Assembly (NCBI GenBank): GCA_963921425.1
Contig: OY992840.1
Span: forward strand, 3,846,501 to 3,910,500
Source of the DNA: Dryas octopetala
Lineage: Eukaryota; Streptophyta; Magnoliopsida; Rosales; Rosaceae
DNA: 64,000 bases
Reading direction: 5' to 3'
The first letter of the stretch is position 1, and every line of letters begins with the position of its first letter. The position numbers and the translations under genes were made by a program. The notes below the pieces were generated by a model that ran no database searches, was not told the DNA's origin, and saw only the letters and a program-made list of their open reading frames with translations. Shown in pieces: positions 12,285-23,292 of the stretch.

Positions 12285-13558
12285 TCAATCCAAGACATTA
12301 GCACCCTCAGGTTCAAGCACACACAAACTATCATCTGATGAATCCTCATCCTCGTCTGACACATAATCGGGATCAGATGAGTGATCACCGCCAGAGCCTG
12401 AACTGGAGGAGGAGCTGCCAAACCAATCCAGACCTACAGAAGGCAGAGGCACCAAAGCTGCATGAGGAGGAGGCAAAAGCACCAAAGCTGCAGGAGGAGG
12501 AGGCAGAGGCACCAAAGCTTGTTCCTCAATCTGGCGACCCTTCTTCATTAAATTGATTACATTAGTCCCTCGACCAGGGGAAGGGGGTGGAGAGATGCAG
12601 ACACCATGGGGCGGTGTGAGCCAGCCAAGGGGACTCGAGCGTCGGCCAGGTGACTGGGTCTGGTGCCGGCCAGGTGGCTGGGTCTGGCGCCGGCCAGGGC
12701 GGGCAGAGTGGCCACGGCAAGGGGAAGGAGAATGGCGCCGGGGAGAGTGGCGATGCGAAGATTGGCCAGGGCAAGGGGATGGAGAATGGTGCCGGTATGG
12801 GGGTGGAGTTAAGCGACGGTATGGTGGGGGAAGAGAATGGCGCCGGGGAGAGTGACGACGAGAAGATTGGCCACGGCAAGGGGATGTAGAATGGCGCTCG
12901 TATGGGGGCGGAGTTAGGCGACGGTATGGAGGGGGAGTAAGGCAACGGTATGGGGGGAGTAAGGCGATGGTATGGGGGGAGTTGGGCGACGGTATGGTGG
13001 AGGAGTTAGGCGACGGTATGGTGGGGGAGGAGAATGGCGCCGGGGAGAGTGGCGACGTGAAGATTGGCCACGGCAAGGGAATGGAGAATGGCACCGGTAT
13101 GGTGGCGGTGTTAGGCGACGGTATGGAGGGGGAGTAAGGCGACGGTATGGGCGGGGACTTAGGCGACGGTATGGCGGGGGACTTAGGCGACGGTATGGGG
13201 GAGGAGTTAGGCGACGGTATGGTGGCAGAGGAGAATGGCGCCGGGGAGAGTGGCGACGCGAAGATTGGACACGAGAAGGGGATGGAGAATGGCGCCGGTA
13301 TGGGGGCGGAGTTAGGCGACGGTACGGTAGGGGACTTAAGCGACGGTATGGGGGAGGTGTGTAGTGCCGGGATGAGGATGGTGTGTGGCGCCGACCAAAG
13401 TAGGGGTAGTGGTGCGGCGTGTGGGACAAACGCGCGGGGGCTGCAGAGTGATATTGGGCATGATCTAGAGGCAGATTGTGTCGCGGCGGTGTGTGGCGCT
13501 TGCCATGGATCGGCGAGTGTCGGGCTGGCGGTGCACTGTTACTGCGGTGGTACGACAT
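12285..13558 (-). pseudogene. Arg/Ser/Pro-repeat protein gene, copy 1, frameshifted
   Basis: The minus strand from ATG 13558 encodes a protein made of near-repeats such as PYRRLTPPPYRRLSPPPY and SSRRHSPRRHSPPP. This is the kind of low-complexity RS/PY sequence seen in splicing-associated proteins, which I infer only from composition. The first frame runs 13558 to 12914. The repeat phrase then reappears in a second frame (about 13094 to 12285) that ends with a serine/acid tail (GSSSSSSGSGGDHSSDPDY, then DEDEDSSDDS). So there is at least one frameshift inside the repeats. The opposite strand is also open because of the repeat structure (GGGVRRRYGGG frames) and should not be called a gene. An AG precedes the ATG on the minus strand (CACACAG/CA), so this may be a captured internal exon. 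Compare copy 2 at 17389-19132. Confidence 0.6.
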
Positions 13559-14613
13559 TGCTGTGTGTAGGGTTGAGATTTTATGCCGAAAAACCGAAAA
13601 CTGACCACCGACCGAGCATTGTTCCGAAAATTATCGAAAATTTCGGTTACCGATACTGGGGTGTCGGTTTTTATTTCGAACCAGTGATTTCGGTAACGGT
13701 ACCGGCTTACGAAATCAAATACCGACGGTATACCGATACCGAACCTCTATTTAAAAAAAATTGAAATAATTCATTTTTATACATTTATTTGATTATTTCT
13801 ATACCATACCCTAAATAAAAAAAATACCTTTCTATATAATTTATAAAATACATTTCTATACTATACCCTAAACAAATAGATTAAAAAAAATACTAAAATA
13901 CCCTAAACCCTAATATTATACTAAATTATAAACCTCATATAGTATATTGTATATAGTATATACTAATATACTATAATCTATAATTCTATATAGTATATAA
14001 TGTATATTAGTATATCACTATATAATGTATATTAGTGATATACATTATAATGTATATTAGTATATCACTATATCCTATTAAATTTATACTATTAATAATT
14101 TAATACTATATCACTATATCCTATTAATAATTTCCCCCCTTATAATGTATATTAATATAACACTATATCCTATTAATAATTTAATACTATAAATTTATAA
14201 TTCATAGTTGGTACTTGGTAAGTTGGTTGACTTGGTAGTAACTTGATAACTTGGTATATAATATTATAGTAATAATGTAATATACTAATATAGTATATAC
14301 TAAATAGTAAATAGTAAATAATATATAGTTATATAACTTATATTATATACTATATACTAAATAGTATATAGTATTTACTAATATACTATAAAAGTATAAA
14401 GTAGTAAAGTAATATAGACTATATAGTATTAATTAACTATTAATTATATACTATATACACTAATACATTATAGAAGTATAGAGTATAGGCTATACTGCTA
14501 TAGTGCTATACCCTAAGGTTTAGGATATTATTAATGATATAAATTAAAAAACATATAAATTATAGGGTTTAGTATTTATAAGTTATAAGTTATAAATTTA
14601 TAGTATATACTAT

Positions 14614-16417
14614 CAAGGGTTTAAATTTCGAAGTTTTTGGCGAAATTTCGCCGAAAATTTCGATTTTCAGGGGGTCTGAAATTTTAACACGAATTCGACA
14701 AAATTTCAGAAAATTTCGGTGAAATATTCGAAATTTCGAATAGGGTAAACTCAAATTTTTTTGAATTTGAGCGAAATTTCGCTAAAATTTCGTCGAAATT
14801 TCGCTCAAATACCCACGCACCCAGGCTACCCAGCTAACAGCCTAACCCTCACGCAGTCACTCACGCCTCACCTGAAGCATCGCACACCTCTCTCAATCTG
14901 AAAAATTGAAACCCGATCTGCAGCGCCGCCTCTCTCGGCTTGCTAGTCTCCTCTCTCTCTTCTCTCTCTCTCTCGCCTCTCTCCTCCGTCTTCTCGGCTT
15001 GCAGCAGCGCCGATCTCTGTTTCTGTTCTTGGACTCCGGCCATCTTCGCAGCAACTCCGGCCACCTCGAAGCATCCGGCCACCTCGAAGCCTCTGGCCAC
15101 CTCGAAGTCTCCGGCCTTTCTCTCTCATAGTGAGTATACAGCCAAAGTGCCAAACACAACAGTGATTTCACCTCGAAGTCTCGGACTGTGGCTGATTGAG
15201 TGATTGTTGAGTTTTTTTTTTTTTTTTTTTGTGTTAATGTGTTATTAACTTATTACAATTTACAATAAAGTTTGGCTGATTGATCTTGGGTTGATTATTT
15301 GATTTATATAAGATAAATTATATTGATCTTGGGTTGATTTATATAGATTTGGAATTAATTGTATGATTTTGGGTTGATTTTGATTTGTATAATTTGTATG
15401 ATGTTGAATCTTTAATTGTATAATTTTGGAATTGATTGTATAATTTTAGGTTGATTTTGATTTGTATGATTTGTGTAATTTTTATGATATATAAATATTG
15501 ATATGGAAGTTGAAAGTGATGATATGATATGAAATTGGAATTGGTATGATTTGTTAATAATTAATATGGAATTTGTATGATTTGTTAATACTTAATAGTA
15601 TCTAATATGTATCATGTATGGAATTGCCGAATTGGTAATTTAGAATTAGTGAAATTAATATGGAGTTGGTAATAAATTAATAATTAATATGAAATTAGTA
15701 ATATGGAAATGAAATTGGTGATATGATATGAAATTACAAATTAGTAATATAGAATTGCCAATTAATAATATGAATATGATATGAAGTGACAATTACAATT
15801 ATGGGCAAAACACTCCAATATTCTACCTACCGCATCGCCTTACTTGGTTGAGTCTGATAGTAACTCATTGGCACAACAAGAGACAAACTCTTCAAATGAG
15901 TATGCTTATGGGCAAATTCAACCACAATAGGTTCCTGATCCATATGGTTGGCATGTTGGCAATTACATGCAAAATTATGCTGGAGAAGTATCTTGGGATG
16001 ATTATTCTTCGCATTACACCTACTCTGGACACGATGATACTGAAGACAGCGGAAATTTTGAACCTCCTAGAAAATTTATGTGGTATTGATTACTTTTGTA
16101 ATTTACGTGGCAATATTGTAGTAAAAATAAAATTGATGTGTTATTGTAGTAATTATTAATTAGTGAAGCATTTTTTTAACAGTATTTGCCTCCAGCGCGC
16201 ATTATATTCATCACATATCACATGAAATCTACTATATAATTTGGTTTTTTCAATATTTTTTATCAATGTAGTAGATAATATGTTAAATAAACATATGGTA
16301 AAATTTCATTCAAAATTTCCGTATTTTGATAGTAATTTCCGTCGAATTTTTGTCGAAATTTTAAAATCTTCGAAATTTCCGTCGAAATTTCTTCGAAAAC
16401 CGAAATTTTATTCCTTG
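14614..16417 (+). mobile_element. hAT element with CAAGG...CCTTG termini and transposase remnant
   Basis: CAAGGGTTTAAATTTCG at the left and GAAATTTTATTCCTTG at the right. TATACTAT flanks both sides (14606-14613 and 16418-16425), a perfect 8-bp duplication. The sub-terminal regions are packed with GAAATTTCG motifs, probable transposase-binding repeats. A CT-rich leader-like stretch lies at 14880-15130 and the transposase C-terminus at 15811-16089. Most of the transposase body is deleted. The elements at 43020 and 53654 are shorter relatives in the opposite orientation. Confidence 0.85.
15811..16089 (+). pseudogene. C-terminal remnant of a hAT transposase
   Basis: A frame ending TGA at 16087-16089 reads ...ILPTASPYLVESDSNS... 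and, near the end, acidic and aromatic residues (YSGHDDTEDSGNFEPPRKF). This style of tail is common at the ends of plant hAT (DUF659/dimerisation-domain) transposases. An in-frame TAG at 15928-15930 interrupts it. The dimerisation motif itself is not present, so the identification depends on position inside a hAT element and on the tail. Confidence 0.5.
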
Positions 16418-17388
16418 TATACTATATAGTAAGTTAGCAACTAGTTAACTTCTAACTATAAGTATAAACTATAAACTATAAACTATAAACTATATACTAT
16501 AAATTTAAAAACATATGTAATAAAAATAAAAAACTTCAAACCCCAACAAAACCCCAATTGAAATTTGACCCCAAAAAACCCTAAACCCTAAACCCCAAAG
16601 TCTAAACCCCAAACGAAGCCCCAAAATACCCTAATCCTATTATTCATAAATTCCTAATTTCATAATGTCTAAAATCTAAATAATAAATGAATTTTTTTTA
16701 AAAAAAGACCACTTAAACAAAAGTCAAAAGAACAGATTTTTTTTTGTTTCACTATCAAGGTCTCTCATTCTCGAAGTCTCTCTCTCCTCCTTCCCGCAAC
16801 ACCCTCTCTCCTTAGTTCGGCGTGATGCCGGCGAGCTAGGCGGCGAGACCACCACCAAACTCTTCCTTTCTTCCTCCTCTCCCTCCCCATGGCCTTTTCT
16901 CTCCCAGATCTCTTCTTTCTCCTCCCTCCCCGATCACCTCTCTCTTCGATCTGCCGCCCTCCGGCAACGGCAGGTGACGAGGCCGAGCTCATCATGCTCG
17001 ACTACTCGCCTCCTCCTCCCCACTCTCCATTTGGTCTCCGCCCACTCGAAACCTCATCTGTCTTGCCGCCTCCCACACAAGTGGTTTGCATTTCTGGGTT
17101 TTGCTGCTAGTGAGTTTGCCGAGTACCGTTCCGACACCGCCCAGATCGACTGATGCTGAATGCATCGGATTCCGACTACCGTCGGCACGGTATTGGGGTC
17201 CAAAATCCTCCCTCCGCTGATTCTCAGTCAGAAGTCGGTATGTGGGTTTCGATACGGTTACCATTACGAATCCACCCCTATCTTTACTAATAGATTGATA
17301 GTAGAATTTGAATATAAGACCGTGCTTACAAAAAAAACATACCGATGGATTAACTAAAAAAATTCTGAGAACAAAGGTCTAAAAGGCC

Positions 17389-19132
17389 TCAATCCAAGAC
17401 ATTAGCATCCTCGGGTTCAAGCACACACAAATTATCATCTGATGAATCCTCATCCTTGTTTGGCACATAATCAGGATCAGATGAGTGATCACTGCCAGAG
17501 CCTGAATTGGAGGAGGAGCTGCCAGACCAATCCAGACCTACAGGAGGCAGAGGCACCAAAGCTGCATGAAAAAGAGGCAGAGGCACCAAAGCCTGTTCCT
17601 CAATCTGGCGACCTTTCATCTTTAAATTGATTACATTGGTCCTTCGACCAGGGGAAGGGGGTGGAGAGATGCGAATGCCATTGGGCATTGTGAGCCGGCC
17701 AAGGGAACTTGAGCGCCGGCCAGGGGGACTCGAGCGACTGCCAGGAGGCTGGGTCTGGCGCAGGCTAGGTGGCTGGGTTTGGTGCCTGCCAGGTGGCTGG
17801 GTCTGGCATCGGCTATAGCGGGCAGAGTGGCGATGCGAAGATTGGCCATGGCAAGAGGATGGAGAATTGCGCCGGGGAGAGTGGCGACGCGAAGATTGGC
17901 CACGGCAAGGGGAAGGAGAATGGCGACGCGAAGATTGACCACGGCAAAAGGATGAAGAATGGCGCTGGTATGAGGGCGGAGTTAGGCGACGGTATGGTGG
18001 GGGAGGAGAATGGTGCCGGGGAGGGTGGCGACACAAAGATTGGCCACGACAAAGGGATGCAGAATGGCGCCGGTATGGGAGCATAGTTAGGCAACGGTAT
18101 GGTGGGGGAGGAGAATGGCGCCGGGGAGAGTGGCGACGCGAAGATTAGCCACGGCAAGGGGAAGGAGATTGGCGCCGAGGAAAGTGGCGACGCGAAGATT
18201 GGCCACGGCAAGGGGAAGGAGAATGGCGTCGGGGAGAGTGGCGATGCAAAGATTGGCCACGGCAAGAGGATGGAGATTGGCGCCGGTATGGGGGCGGAGT
18301 TAGGCGACGGTATGGTGGGGGTGGAGAATGGTGCCGGGAAAAGTGGCGACGTAAAGATTGGCCATGACAAGGGGATGCAGAATGGCGCCGGTATGGGAGC
18401 GGATTTAGGCGACGGTATGGTGGGGGAGGAGAATGGCGCCGGGGAGAGTGGCGACGCGAAGATTGGCCACGGCAAGGGGATGCAGAATGGCGCCGGTATG
18501 GGAGCGGAGTTAGGTGACGGTATGGGGGGAGTTGGGCGATGGTATGGAGGGGGAGTTAGGCGACGGTATGTTGGGGGAGGAGAATGGCGCCGGGGAGAGT
18601 GGCGACGCGAAGATTGGCCACGGCAAGGGGATGGAGAATGGCGCCGGTATGGTGGCGGTGTTAGGCGATGGTATGGAGGGGAAGTAAGGCGACGGTATGG
18701 GGGGGGACTTAGGCGACAGTATGACGGGGGACTTAGGCGACGGTATGGGGGAGGAGTTAGGCGACGGTATGGTGGCGGAGGAGAATGGCGTCGGGGAGAG
18801 TGCCAACGCGAAGATTGGACACGAGAAAGGGATGGAGAATGGCGCCGGTATTGGGGCGGAGTTAGGCGACGGTATGGTGGGGGAGTTAGGCGATGTAATG
18901 GGGGAGGTGTGTAGCGCCGGAATGGTGGCGATGTGTAGCGCCGGGATGAGGATCGTGTGTGGCGCCGACCAGAGCAGGGGTAGTGGTGCGGCGCGTGGGA
19001 CAAACACGCGGGGACCGCAAAGTGATCTTGCGCATGATCTGGAGGCGGATTGTGTCGTGGCGGTGTGTGGCGCCCGCCATGGATCGACGAGTGTCGGGCT
19101 GGCGGTGCACTGTTACTGCGGCGGTACGCCAT
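17389..19132 (-). pseudogene. Arg/Ser/Pro-repeat protein gene, copy 2, longer and frameshifted
   Basis: Minus strand from ATG 19132, beginning MAYRRSNSAPPARHSS against MSYHRSNSAPPARHSP in copy 1. The PPPYRRLTPPPYRR and SSRRHSPRRHSP repeats follow to about 18560. The frame then slips into a PIPAPFCIPLPWPIFASPLSP reading of the same DNA repeat and continues to 17813. The proper frame resumes at about 18084 and runs to the acidic tail ending at 17389. Copy 2 has more of the repeat (about 1.74 kb against 1.27 kb), consistent with slippage or unequal exchange. Both copies keep the start and tail but neither has one open frame. Function unknown. Confidence 0.6.
17820..18860. repeat. Variable tandem repeat inside the repeat-protein copy 2
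   Basis: On the plus strand, GGCGACGGTATGG recurs every 24 bases in places. A compound unit containing GGAGAATGGCGCCGG, GGCGACGCGAAGATTGGCC and ACGGCAAGGGGATG recurs about every 100-130 bases. Copy 1 has a shorter array at about 12700-13340. This array drives the overlapping false frames on both strands. Confidence 0.85.
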
Positions 19133-19141
19133 TGCTGTGTG

Positions 19142-19933
19142 TAGGGCTGAGATTTTATGCCGAAAAACTGAAAATTACCGACCACCAACCGAGCATTGTT
19201 CCGAAAATTATAGAAAATTTCGGTTACCGATACCGGGGTGTCGGTTTTCATTCCGAACCAGTGATTTCGGTAACGGTACCGGCTTATGAAATCAAATACC
19301 GATGGTATACCGATACCGAACCTCTATTTTAAAAAAATTGAAATAATTCATTTTTATACATTTATTTGATTATTTCTATACTCTACCCTAAATAAAAAAT
19401 ACCTTTCTATATAATTTATAAAATACATTTCTATACTATACCCTATACAAATAGAGTAAAAAATACTAAAATACCCTAAACCCTAATATTATACTAAATT
19501 ATAAACCCTATATAGTTTATAGTATATAGTATATACTAATATTCTATAATTCTATATAGTATATAATGTATATTAGTATATCACTATATCCTTTTAATAA
19601 TGAAACATATGTATCCTATTAATAATGTATATTAGTATATCACTATATCCTATTAAATTTATACTATTAATAATTTAATACTATAAATTTATAATTCATA
19701 GTTGGTACTTGGTAGTAACTTGATAACTTGGTATATAGTATTATAGTAATAATGTAATATACTAATATAGTATATACTAAATAGTAAATAGTAAATAATA
19801 CATAGTTATATAACTTATATTATATACTATATACTAAATAGTATATAGTATTTACTAATATACTATAAAAGTATAAAGTAGTAAAGTAATATAGACTATA
19901 TACTTATATAGTATTAACTATTAAGTATATACT
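19142..19933. mobile_element. hAT-like element, copy 3, right-truncated
   Basis: Starts TAGGGCTGAGATTTTATG, preceded by GCTGTGTG as in copy 2, and follows copies 1 and 2 through the AT-rich core to about 19933, where similarity stops abruptly (TATACT then GGATCTATACTTC). The 3' half is missing. With copies 1 and 2 it brackets the two repeat-protein copies. Confidence 0.65.
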
Positions 19934-20082
19934 GGATCTATACTTCACCGTCAGCTCTCTGGATCAAACAATATTGGGTTATTAATGAAATTTCGGACAA
20001 TTGGATGAGAAAATGGTGCTTGCTAGACTTGGAGGCTGTCAATGAAATATTGTAATTTAGCACTGGGGAAATTATTTAACAC

Positions 20083-20600
20083 CTTATCTTTTATCATTCA
20101 ATAGTAATTATAAATATTTATGTATCGATTGTTGATATTCAAAATTTCCAATTTCACCATAGGATCGACACTAGAACCCAAGAATATGTTGTCGGCACTT
20201 ATATTTCCATGATATCCTCCTAACTTAACTGTAATATACAATTTTTCATTAAGAACATTCCTAATGGAAATAAAATTACTCGAATATTCCTTAAACAGTT
20301 TGGTTGGTTTACACATTTACACCCATGACCCAACCAATTCTGATTCTCAAGGTTTAAGGTTTTATTACATGTACTTGGTTTCTTCTCCACTACCCTCAGT
20401 TGCCACTCTTCTTCTTCAAACTCTGTTTTTCAACTCTAGTAAGCTTCTCCTTCTATCTTTCTCCTAACTTCAAGTTTTTAATTATTTGTTTATAATTAGA
20501 GTTTATTTGAAGTTTTAATCCAACATTTAGGGTTTAATTTTTCTGGAATCAACTCACCTCAATAATTTTGGGTGTTGGGGAATTGATTAAATTAATTAGT
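20083..20600. repeat. Dispersed repeat unit 1 (R block plus D block)
   Basis: R block (about 20083-20290) contains ATTGTTGATATTCAAAAT and ATATGTTGTCGGCACTTATA. D block (about 20350-20600) contains AAGGTTTAAGGTTTTATTAC and TGGGTGTTGGGGAATTGATT. The same R-D order occurs at 20639-21745 and 24648-25205. Family not recognised. On the minus strand the R block keeps a frame including NISADNIFLGSSVDPMVKLE. Confidence 0.7.
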
Positions 20601-20638
20601 CAGATAGCTAGAGTGTTTAGATATGAAAAAGAAGAAGA

Positions 20639-21745
20639 CAAATAATTATAAATATCTATGCTTCAATTGTTGATATTCAAAATTCTCAATTTTGCCATAG
20701 GATCGACACTAGGACCTAAGAATATGTTGTCGGCACGTATATTTTCATGTTATCCTCATAACTTGACTATAATATACAATATTCATTAAAAACATTTCTA
20801 CAAAAATAAATTAGTAAACAACCATTTAACACCTCTTTTCTTATCATTCGACAGTAATTATAAATATGTATGTTTCGATTGTTGATATTCAAAATTCCCA
20901 ATTTCGCCAAAGGACTGACACTAGGACCCAAAAATATGTTGTCGGCACTTATATTTTCATGTTATCCTCATAACTTGACTATAATATACAATATTTCATT
21001 AAAAACATTTCTACAAAAATAAATTAGTAAGCAACGATTTAACACCTCTTCTCTTATCATTCGACAGTAATTATAAATATGTATGTTTCGATTGTTGATA
21101 TTTAAAATTCCCAATTTCGCCAAAGGACTGACACTAGGACCCAAAAATATGTTGTTGGCACTTATATTTTCATGTTATCCTCATAACTTGACTATAATAT
21201 ATAATATTCCATTAAAAAAATTTCTACAAAAATAAATTAGTAAACAACGATTACACACCTATTCTCTTATCATTCGACATTAATTATAAATATCTATGTT
21301 TCAATTGTTAATATTCAAAATTCCCAATTTCGCCAAAGGACCGACACTAGGATCCAAAAATATGTTGTCGGCACTTATATTTCTCTGGTATCCTTCTAAC
21401 TTGACTATAATATACAATATTCCTTTAAGAATATTTCTACAAAACAAATTAGTAAGCAATGATTTAAGGTTTAAGGTTATACTACACGTACTTGCTTTCT
21501 TCTCCACTCCCCTCAGTCGCCACTATTCTTCTCCAAACTCTGCTTTTCAACTCTAGTCAGCTTCTTCTTCTATCTTTCTCTAAGTCCAAGCATCACACAG
21601 ACTCGGTTACTCAAATATTTATCTTTCTCCTAACTTTAAGTTTTTGTTTCTAATTAGAGTTTATTTGAAGTTTTAATCCAACATTTAAGGTTTAATTTTT
21701 CTGTAATCATCTCACCTTAATAATTTTGGGTGTTGGGGAATTAAT
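20639..21745. repeat. Repeat unit 2: four tandem R blocks of about 212 bp plus D block
   Basis: R blocks begin at about 20639, 20828, 21041 and 21253 (period 212-213 bp), each with the TTGTTGATATTCAAAATTC and TGTTGTCGGCAC(T/G)TATATTT phrases (the third copy reads TGTTGTTGG). The D block runs from about 21464 to 21745. The first R block is slightly shortened. Compared with units 1 and 3, which have one R each, R has been amplified here. Confidence 0.8.
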
Positions 21746-22440
21746 CATTAATTGGTTAGCTACTTAGAATGGTTTAGATATGAAAATGAAGAAGGGCAAT
21801 AAGGAACTCTCATCCCAACACCAGTAGTAGAACTAGAAGCCAGAGAGAAATAAGCGAGAGTGAATAGTTTTATTGGTGCGAGCCTTTATGTAATTGTTTT
21901 ACAATATGTTTTGTATGTTTCATTTAACTCATTCACACATAAGTTTACATTTTTCACTCTACTAATGTTGTGGGTTTCTGATGGTTGGACGAAATATATA
22001 CCATTTTTTTTATAGATTAACCCTCTAGCTTAGAGTGCAAAAACTCGAAATTTTTGTGTGTTTTTGTTAGGTTTTGTGTCTGTAGGTAAAATGAAGTAAA
22101 GATGGAGAAAAGAAACCAATCGAGTTATATCAGATCATTTTCTAGAAGCTTTTCATGAGTGTTGAGTTTCACGATAAGCAATGGAATAAATGGGCCAAGG
22201 AGCGTGCACGCAAACTACAAATAAAATATATGAGACAAGGAGCAGGCGCATGTTCTATAAAGAGAAGAAACGGGCCAAATAAGAAATAGGTGCGCGTGGG
22301 CTTTGAAGAGACACAAGAACGGGCCGTAATAATTTTATGTACAGACAATAATACCCTCTCGATTCAAAACTCAAAAGAAATACCCTAGCCTCACTCAGCC
22401 TCTATCTCGCCGCCTTCGCCCTCGCCTTCTCAGTCTCTTA
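21746..22440. other. Non-coding stretch with a possible retrotransposon LTR head
   Basis: At 22040-22130 the phrase AAAACTCGAAATTTTTGTGTG followed by a GTAGGT segment and AAATGAAG resembles the sequence at 62120-62200 (AAAACTCGATATTTTGTGTC ... TGTAGGTT), so both probably derive from related LTRs. No matching end or TSD was found. Confidence 0.35.
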
Positions 22441-22790
22441 GTCTCTCGCCACCCTCGATCTCGTCATCCTCTCCCCGAAAACTCAGAAACCCATCGCAGA
22501 AACCCAGAAAGTTCAGACTCTCTCTCGACGTCCTCGCCGTCTCGCTGAATCCTCGTCCTCTCGCCACCCTCGATCTCGCCATCCTCTCACCGAACACTCA
22601 GAAACCTAGAAAGTTCAGACTCTCTTTCGCCGTCCTCGCCCTCTCGCTGAATCCTCGCCCTTTTCGCCACCCTTTCGCCATCCTCTCACCAAAAACGCAG
22701 AAAACTCAGAAACCCATCCTAGCACGTCCATCGCCCATCATCCCAGAAAAATCAAACCCTCTCAAACTGAGTTTCGAAACCTAGAAACCC
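22441..22790. repeat. Imperfect ~120-bp tandem repeats
   Basis: TCTCGCCACCCTCGATCTCG, then GAAACCCAGAAAGTTCAGAC, then GCCGTC/CGCTGAATCCTCG, repeat about three times with drift. C-rich on the plus strand. No protein frame is kept. Confidence 0.7.
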
Positions 22791-22894
22791 AGAAAACTCA
22801 CTCAGACTCTCTCTCTCACCGAGTTTCGATCTCCCAGAAACCATAAAGTTTCATTTAGTATTACATCCTAACTGAATGGATCTTGAGATTCGTA

Positions 22895-23292
22895 GGTACT
22901 TATAATCTGTTGATACCTTTTTTTTTTTTTTTTTTTAAGTTTCATTGGTAATGGTTGTTTTAAGGTATAAAAGTTTAGTTGGATCTGAGACCTGGTTGTG
23001 ATGAAATTGATTTAAATATCAAGCTCAGTTCTAGATCTTTGAAGTATGTTTCATGTTTTGATAGATATACTAAATTGATTGAACCACTGATTCACTTATA
23101 TATAATCTGTTGATACTATTTTTTTTATTTCATTGGTAATTGTTGTTTTAAGGTATAAAAGTTTAGTTGAATCTGAGACAAGATTGTGATGAAATTGATC
23201 TAAATATCAAGTTCAACTCTAGATCTTTGAAGTATGTTTTTTGTTTTGATATCATAGCTGATATACTAATTAAATTGATTAAACCACTGAAT
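22895..23292. repeat. Two-copy tandem duplication of about 195 bp
   Basis: TATAATCTGTTGATAC opens each half (about 22902 and 23100), followed by a T-tract, TTTCATTGGTAAT, TTTAAGGTATAAAAGTTTAG and TAGATCTTTGAAGTATGTTT. The halves differ by point changes and by T-tract length. Confidence 0.85.

Larger units (their letters stand above)
13568..17280. mobile_element. hAT-like element, copy 2 of 3, interrupted by another hAT element
   Basis: Starts TAGGGTTGAGATTTTATG and ends TCCACCCCTA; without the insertion at 14614-16417 it matches copy 1 end to end. The same AT-rich core (13760-14613 and 16426-16520) and the same GC-richer 3' segment (16750-17270) are present. Small local expansions occur in the AT core around 14010-14140. 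Its left neighbour TGCTGTGTG is the same as that of copy 3, because both follow the end of a repeat-protein gene copy. Confidence 0.65.

Noticed and set aside
17820..18860. Regular repeats considered as a CRISPR-like array
   Set aside because: Contiguous degenerate tandem repeats without unique spacers in a plant genome; it is a coding minisatellite.
18099..18914. 271-codon plus-strand frame (GESGDAKIGHGKG repeats)
   Set aside because: Antisense reading of the stop-free tandem repeat; the minus strand has the conserved start and tail.
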